Assembly: GCF_003388735.1 (NCBI RefSeq)
Contig: NZ_QUBQ01000002.1
Location: 372,001 to 436,000, forward strand
Source: Paenibacillus paeoniae
GTDB lineage: Bacteria > Bacillota > Bacilli > Paenibacillales > Paenibacillaceae
Direction: 5' to 3'
Length of the DNA stretch: 64,000 nt
Made by a program: the position numbers and the translations under genes. This document shows positions 59,636-64,000 of this stretch, piece after piece. Position 1 is the first letter of the stretch. Each line of letters starts with the position of its first letter. A model generated the notes under the pieces. It had not been told where the DNA came from, searched no databases, and worked only from the letters and a program-made list of their open reading frames with translations.

Positions 59636-60079
59636 ATGAGAACCTCAGCCAGAATAAGTAAATCAATTCATATGATTTGGTGTGCAGCAAGGTGGGCCGT
59701 CACTGTCACGATGGCGATCTCTCTGCTCGGATGCAGCGGATCCGTGGCTAAGAGCGGCATCGTGAAGTACGTCATCGAGAGCGATGCACCCACTGCGGAT
59801 AGTGTCTCCGTCGAATTGACAACGCGAGACGGCACGGACTCGCGAGAAGAAGCCGACATAGCACTTCCCTATACTCTTGAGCTCTCAGTTGACTATAGTA
59901 AACCATTCAACTTCAAGTCCGCGAAAATTTCAGCCACAGCATCCCCTTCGGCTAGTTTCATTACCTGTCGTATTTTCTACGATGACAAACAAATGACCGA
60001 GAGTACCGCAAAAGGCAACGCCCCCGTAACCTGCCTAAGCGACAAATGGCCCAGCGCGGTTCGGTCCCTTAGAGAATGA
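59636..60079 (+). CDS. MmpS-like lipoprotein
   Basis: 147 residues. Hydrophobic N-terminus ending in lipobox SLLGC (cysteine 33), then a beta-rich domain with the pattern of mycobacterial MmpS accessory proteins: KYVIESDAPTADSVSVELTT, a bulky middle turn, and ASFITCRIFYDDKQMTESTA followed by a second cysteine in VTCLS, so a disulfide is possible. MmpS proteins work with MmpL transporters in actinobacteria; no MmpL gene is here. The gene's base use is more GC-rich than its neighbours, hinting at transfer. AAAGGA precedes the ATG. Confidence 0.7.
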   Translation: MRTSARISKSIHMIWCAARWAVTVTMAISLLGCSGSVAKSGIVKYVIESDAPTADSVSVELTTRDGTDSREEADIALPYTLELSVDYSKPFNFKSAKISATASPSASFITCRIFYDDKQMTESTAKGNAPVTCLSDKWPSAVRSLRE

Positions 60080-60397
60080 ACGCTTTTATTGTGAGATCCG
60101 ACAGCGCTGGTTTGGCGTGAGTACGTTTGTTCTTGAGTGGACTCGGGGCGTCTAGGAGCGTGGCCATACTGTTACCATCACCAGTCTGAAACATGGCTCA
60201 CGGCGAGAACAAACACATTCATGAGGAGCACTGGAACGCGCTTAGGCATTGATGGCAGCTGACTACTTAAGGTGTTTGTGATGCGTTTCACACTGTATGG
60301 CTATGAGCTCTACTGTCACATCTCAGTTATTCTTTTAGCACCATCAATATTAAGCACTCCACATGTGTGGAGTTGTACAAAAAAATACGCCAACTAT
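60080..60397. other. Intergenic region with GC-rich half and repeat copy B
   Basis: The first half (to about 60270) is GC-rich like the MmpS-like gene but has no recognisable gene; TTTGTTCT occurs inverted near 60127 and 60210. The second half is the dispersed repeat. Confidence 0.4.
60311..60368. repeat. Dispersed intergenic repeat, copy B
   Basis: TACTGTCACATCTCA then a seven-base longer spacer than copy A, then the same 29-base block (60340-60368) ending CCACATGTGT. It ends 30 bases before the AraC stop codon. Confidence 0.7.
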
Positions 60398-61285
60398 CTA
60401 ATCCCTCATACTTTCGATTCGTCTTAGGTTCTCCGTGTCCCTGGCTGGAGATGAACCGAAGAAGCGAGAATACTCTCGATTAAACTGTGAGGGACTCTGA
60501 TACCCAACATGATATGCGGCGCTGGCTACTGGATAGCCTTCGAATGCAATGAGGTTTCTTGCCTCCAATAGCCTTAATTGCTTTTGAAATTGAATAGGAC
60601 TTAAACCCGTTGCCTTTTTAAACTGACGATGGAAGGTATTGATAGCCATGCCGGATTTTGATGCCATCTCGCCAATATCTATTGACCTCGTAAAATTATG
60701 ACGAAACCATTTTACAACCTGAGAAATCTTGGATAAATTACTTTCCCTCAGACCAAATTGCCTCAGATACCCTCCTTGTGGTCCCATTAGAACGCGGTAA
60801 AGAATTTCGCGCTCATAAGCCGGTGCAAGAGCTGGAATATCTCTTGTTGTTTTCGATAATCTTAATAAGCGCAGCCATGCCTCCATAAATTCAACGTTTA
60901 TTTCACAAGCTGCGAAATGCTCAGAAGCAGTTGGTATTAAATTGTCAGGAAGATCCCTTAACAAACTCTGAAGAACATTCTGATTCAATTTAAGACCAAG
61001 GGACATGTAAGGCCGTCCATCGCGATCTGGGTGTACACTGGCAGTTGCAGGAACATGTACCGGTAACACAAAATAGGATGGTCCATTCAGGTTAATGCTA
61101 CGCTCTCCGATTGAAAGGATCTTTGTTCCTTGGACCGTAAAACCTATCATCGGCTCGTAGAGCGCTGCGAGTTGATGTGCTGGAATGTCTCCCTTAATCT
61201 TACTTAACCCCGGTACTCCAGTTTCAATTTGTCGAGTGTCCGCGCCTTGCATTAGTTCAATGATTTCATCAAGTACTTTATTCAT
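60398..61285 (-). CDS. AraC-family regulator with N-terminal AraC_N sensor domain
   Basis: 295 residues. The first 180 residues match the AraC-type N-terminal family found in YqhC-like regulators (GFTVQGTKILSIGERSINL, PVHVPATASV), known to respond to aldehydes in E. coli; C-terminal AraC DNA-binding domain (IDIGEMASKSGMAINTFHRQ; VASAAYHVGYQSPSQFNREY). Weak AAGGAC precedes the ATG. Divergent from the SDR gene at 61505, the probable target. Confidence 0.88.
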   Translation of the reverse strand: MNKVLDEIIELMQGADTRQIETGVPGLSKIKGDIPAHQLAALYEPMIGFTVQGTKILSIGERSINLNGPSYFVLPVHVPATASVHPDRDGRPYMSLGLKLNQNVLQSLLRDLPDNLIPTASEHFAACEINVEFMEAWLRLLRLSKTTRDIPALAPAYEREILYRVLMGPQGGYLRQFGLRESNLSKISQVVKWFRHNFTRSIDIGEMASKSGMAINTFHRQFKKATGLSPIQFQKQLRLLEARNLIAFEGYPVASAAYHVGYQSPSQFNREYSRFFGSSPARDTENLRRIESMRD

Positions 61286-61504
61286 GTCCTTATGTTATCA
61301 CATGACTTCTTGCCCCTCAACACAACTCTGAAGCACCACGGCATTTTTAGGCACTTCATGTTACATAAATAAGCAATAATACAGGTTAATATAACAGTAA
61401 CGAGGTGCTTTTAGGCAATCAAAAGGCATTATTAGATCTATATTGATTCAACAGATCCGACTAAAATTGAATTCAGATCGAACACATTATTAAGGAGGAT
61501 CTTT

Positions 61505-62260
61505 ATGAAAATTGCAATTGTAACCGGCGGAAGTAATGGCATTGGAAAAGCGACGGCTCTTGAGCTTGGCAAGCGCGGAATTAGCGTCATTCTCACCTAC
61601 AATTCCTATAAGGATCGTGCAGAAGCTGTCGTTAAGGAAATTGAGAAGAATCATGGAGTTCGGGCATTCGCATTGAAGCTGGATTTGACTCAAATATCAA
61701 CCTTCGAAGGTTTTGTTGTAGAAGTAAAAAAGAGCCTCAAAGATATTTGGAACAGAACAACATTTGATTACTTGGTTAATAATGGCGGTATCGGTGGGCC
61801 AATGATGTTTACTGAGATGAGCGAAGAATACTTCGACAAGATTCTGAATACGAACTTCAAAGGACCGATTTTTTTGACACAACAACTTGTCGGATTCATG
61901 AATGATGCCGGAGCCATTGTAAATACTACGAGTTCGTCTAAAAACCAATCATTCCCAGGATACTCCACCTATGGCTCGTTAAAAGCAGCATTTTCAACTT
62001 GGACTCGCTACATCGCCAAAGAACTTGCACCTCGACAAATTCGGGTCAACGCAATTTCGCCTGGTCCTACGCACAGCAATTTTGGTGATGGAGTATTCGA
62101 TAAACATCCTGAATTCATTCAGCCGCTGGCTGAGCAATCTGTATTTGGACGAATCGGCCAACCCGAAGATATGGCGAAGGTCATTGTGAACGTATTATCC
62201 GACGATTTCAGCTGGGTTACAGCACAGGACATTGAAGTGTCTGGCGGACATTTGCTGTAA
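61505..62260 (+). CDS. Short-chain dehydrogenase/reductase under divergent AraC regulator
   Basis: 251 residues. TGGSNGIG cofactor motif (residues 8-15), NNGGIGG in the place of NNAG, serine in NTTSSSK, and YGSLK with active-site Tyr/Lys. C-terminal tail ISGGHLL-like (EVSGGHLL) is as in classical SDRs. AAGGAGG lies upstream of the ATG. The pairing of YqhC-like AraC and SDR suggests a reductase that removes an aldehyde or similar. Confidence 0.92.
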   Translation: MKIAIVTGGSNGIGKATALELGKRGISVILTYNSYKDRAEAVVKEIEKNHGVRAFALKLDLTQISTFEGFVVEVKKSLKDIWNRTTFDYLVNNGGIGGPMMFTEMSEEYFDKILNTNFKGPIFLTQQLVGFMNDAGAIVNTTSSSKNQSFPGYSTYGSLKAAFSTWTRYIAKELAPRQIRVNAISPGPTHSNFGDGVFDKHPEFIQPLAEQSVFGRIGQPEDMAKVIVNVLSDDFSWVTAQDIEVSGGHLL

Positions 62261-62293
62261 GAACTCGGTATTCCCCATGTGAATTAACCTAAA

Positions 62294-62333
62294 AAATAGC
62301 GGCTTACGGGAACTGATCCCTAGGCCGCTATTT
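62294..62333. repeat. Dispersed bipartite hairpin element, copy 2 (terminator after SDR)
   Basis: AAATAGCGGC (62294-62303) pairs with GCCGCTATTT (62324-62333), and inner GGGA pairs with TCCC; the sequence is near-identical to that at 22798-22837. It lies 34 bases after the SDR stop codon. Confidence 0.75.
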
Positions 62334-62669
62334 GTTCATTATGACGCCGAAGGTGACGTCTTGCTTCAAAGATATTTCCTATAATTTTTCGGGGGCTCCA
62401 TAACTAACCTATAGTTTTTCCTTTTCTCCAAATAGCCTCGCAGTAACAATGGTCTGCTGATTAAATGACTCAGGCCATTTCCAAAGTATCTGCCCTAACT
62501 CAAGAACAGCGGGTTGATTCGCTAACGAATATCATTAGTTTCTTTAGTTGTCCTTTCCCTTTTAACTTCTACTGCTCACGTCCCCTTCTTTAGATTCCAT
62601 TTTTTTATATTTTTGAAATTAATAGAAACTAAAAAGGAACTGGAAGCGTTTAACATGTGAATTGACTAA

Positions 62670-62840
62670 AGTACAACAGACACTGCCCCCAGTCAAAATG
62701 GTAGCAATACCATCACTACTGGTTATGAGGGTTTTACTACTTTTTGGGGAATAGTATATGCTTATAATTCAAGGATAGATGGTCTTGTTATCGAGCATTT
62801 GAGTCATTTATTAGATGGTAGAATAAAAGGAGGGTTATAA
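62670..62840 (+). other. Open frame directly ahead of the lipoprotein gene
   Basis: 57 codons, protein-like (NTITTGYEGFTTFWGIVYAY) but no ATG or ribosome binding site. It ends three bases before the lipoprotein ATG. Either a remnant of an upstream gene or coincidence. Confidence 0.2.
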
Positions 62841-62843
62841 ATT

Positions 62844-63485
62844 ATGAAAAAAGTAAGTGGAATAATTCTTATCATACTTATTATGTTAATTGCAGTCGCT
62901 TGCGGAATAGACAAAAATAAAAACGTAATTGATAAAAATAAAAACGTAATTGATAAAAATGTTGTTTCTACTGATGTAAGTATTCTAAAACGGGATAAAC
63001 ACTCTTTAGTAGAAATAGCAGATGTGATAATTAGAGGAACAGTCACATCACAAGAAGTACAAACGGATTATATGGGTTTCCCGGCAACAGATACATTCAT
63101 TCAAGTAACTCAGGTATACAAAGGTAAGCCAGAAGTGCAAGTCGAGGTTCGGACTATTGGCGGAGAAACAAACGATACAATTCTTAGTATTGATTCACAT
63201 TCTATACCCAGCTTCAAAATGGGTGAGGACGTTATCGTTTTCTTAACTAGCCAAAAAGGAACACGCCCTGACAGGGATGATTTTGGCTATTATGTAGTAG
63301 GTCAAGCACAAGGCAAGTTTTCAATAAATAATAACAAGTCAATAGAAAGTGAATCAAATAATGAATATGGATTTAAACTTAATAAAATAAATAAACAAAT
63401 CAAGGAGATCATGAAAGAAAATGAAAAGAATCCACCACAAAGGGATTATCGTCTAGAAGATGAACCAGACTTTCTTACAGATTAA
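62844..63485 (+). CDS. Lipoprotein of unknown function with N-terminal DKNKNVI repeats
   Basis: 213 residues. Signal peptide with lipobox IAVAC (cysteine 20) is followed by two and a half copies of DKNKNVI, then a beta-rich domain (about 55-165; VEIADVIIRGTVTSQEVQTD, QVTQVYKGKPEVQVEVRTIG) like small OB-type domains in Bacillus/Paenibacillus cell-surface proteins, and an acidic C-terminal tail. AGGAGGG precedes the ATG. Gene is AT-rich relative to the rest of the window. No partner genes are seen; own terminator follows. Confidence 0.75.
   Translation: MKKVSGIILIILIMLIAVACGIDKNKNVIDKNKNVIDKNVVSTDVSILKRDKHSLVEIADVIIRGTVTSQEVQTDYMGFPATDTFIQVTQVYKGKPEVQVEVRTIGGETNDTILSIDSHSIPSFKMGEDVIVFLTSQKGTRPDRDDFGYYVVGQAQGKFSINNNKSIESESNNEYGFKLNKINKQIKEIMKENEKNPPQRDYRLEDEPDFLTD
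62910..62960 (+). repeat. 21-base tandem repeat inside the lipoprotein gene
   Basis: Units at 62910-62930 and 62931-62951 differ at one base, with a nine-base partial third copy. Each encodes seven residues, DKNKNVI, directly after the lipidated cysteine, so copy number would change linker length without shifting frame. Confidence 0.8.
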
Positions 63486-63509
63486 CTCCCTCTTTAATTA
63501 AAGGTTTGA

Positions 63510-63538
63510 AGCCCGCTAAACCTAATGGTTGGCGGGCT
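63510..63538 (+). terminator. Terminator of the lipoprotein gene
   Basis: AGCCCGC (63510-63516) and its complement at 63532-63538 (stem extended by AACC/GGTT), followed by ATTATTTAATT; 25 bases after the stop. Confidence 0.7.
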
Positions 63539-63644
63539 ATTATTTAATTAGGGTAAACAAGGTAACGGTATCTGATCAGCTTATTGAAACGTTGATTTAC
63601 TGTTAACTTCGTCCGGCATGTATCAACCTTCCTCGAAAAAGCAA

Positions 63645-63688
63645 GGGTTACCCTGAGGCAGTTTGGTGAACCACCTTCAGTGTAACCC
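63645..63688 (-). terminator. Hairpin downstream of the SLH fragment
   Basis: GGGTTA (63645-63650) and TAACCC (63683-63688) with interrupted inner pairing; minus-strand TTGCTTTTTC follows. Confidence 0.45.
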
Positions 63689-63701
63689 GCCATTAGTTAA
63701 A

Positions 63702-63971
63702 CTATTTATTCTGTTGCTCCAACATTCTCAACAGAATGGTTGCTGCTTCAGCTCTGGTTGCTTTCGCATCAGAATCAAATCTATTTGCTACTTGTCTTTG
63801 CATAATGCCAAGCCTCTTCATTGCCGCCGCCACACCTTTCGCCCATGACGGGATGTTCTTTTCGTCTGTAAAGCCGGTTGGCTCATTCTCTTCGATCGTC
63901 AACTTTAGCGCATACGCGATCATCACTGCCATCTCTGCGCGCGTTATTTCTGCATCTGGACGAAATGAGGG
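63702..63971 (-). pseudogene. Truncated S-layer homology domain gene (C-terminal end)
   Basis: Ninety codons encode the end of an SLH array: SFRPDAEITRAEMAVMIAYA, then FTDEKNIPSWAKGVAAAMKR and ATRAEAATILLRMLEQQNK at the stop. An in-frame TAG sits at 63972-63974 just where the previous SLH motif would continue, and the window ends 26 bases later. It is most likely a fragment cut off from its N-terminal gene by a rearrangement; the ATG at 63932 could in principle start a 76-residue product but lacks a binding site. Confidence 0.55.
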
Positions 63972-64000
63972 CTAGGCTTTTATTAGATATTGACGCGCTT

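Larger units (their letters stand above)
62261..62843. other. Intergenic region: repeat terminator and a possible upstream reading frame
   Basis: Contains the hairpin element at 62294-62333 and an open stretch without start codon (62670-62840). The rest, including about 62340-62660, shows no gene or strong structure. Confidence 0.4.

Noticed and set aside
61286..61504. Riboswitch upstream of the SDR gene
   Set aside because: No conserved aptamer pattern or terminator/antiterminator pair was seen in the 219-base divergent region.

Overview
The window looks like a chromosomal segment of a Paenibacillus-type, spore-forming Firmicute. The signs are AGGAGG-type ribosome binding sites nearly everywhere, a Spo0E-like phosphatase, S-layer homology (SLH) proteins, YesMN-type two-component pairs, and sugar ABC transporters that lack their own ATPase gene, as is usual in Bacillus and Paenibacillus, where a shared MsmX-type ATPase serves several importers.

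Layout. 1-865: the end of a metal transporter (MntH) and a Spo0E-like gene. 866-17047, all on the minus strand: one long carbohydrate operon led by a LacI-family repressor, then a lipoprotein glycosidase, a lipoprotein sugar-binding protein, a giant second binding protein with carbohydrate-binding-like modules, two permeases, an NHL beta-propeller membrane protein, a Yip1-like membrane protein, a membrane-anchored DUF5696 protein and two more permeases. A consensus promoter upstream of the repressor gene is flanked by two LacI-type palindromes. 17398-25695: a cysteine-less isochorismatase-like hydrolase, an exported serine beta-lactamase-like protein, a small unknown gene, an SLH protein, and an OmpR/histidine kinase pair whose kinase has a 7TMR-DISM sensor.

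26070-49256: a second glycan locus. It holds a GH95 fucosidase, a galactose-mutarotase-like protein, a DUF5107-TPR protein with a divergent AraC regulator, a GH97 and a GH36 alpha-galactosidase, an LplA/B/C-type transporter with a divergent YesN/YesM pair, and a secreted GH97 enzyme with a CBM35-like tail. The three direct repeats next to the transporter promoter are probably the YesN binding array. Together these genes suggest uptake and intracellular trimming of alpha-galactosylated and alpha-fucosylated oligosaccharides.

49600-64000: an accessory region of small units. It holds an exported 65-residue peptide, a thioester-domain LPXTG surface protein, a YafY regulator with a DJ-1/PfpI protein, MerR with an SDR and an aldo/keto reductase, TetR with a membrane-protein operon, an MmpS-like lipoprotein, AraC with a second SDR, a repeat-bearing lipoprotein and a broken SLH domain. 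Between them lie decayed pieces (a tRNA-Ala-like remnant, a TetR C-terminus, a LuxR helix-turn-helix) and at least two families of dispersed intergenic repeats, so this part has been rearranged more than the rest. No CRISPR array, phage module, transposase or rRNA was seen.
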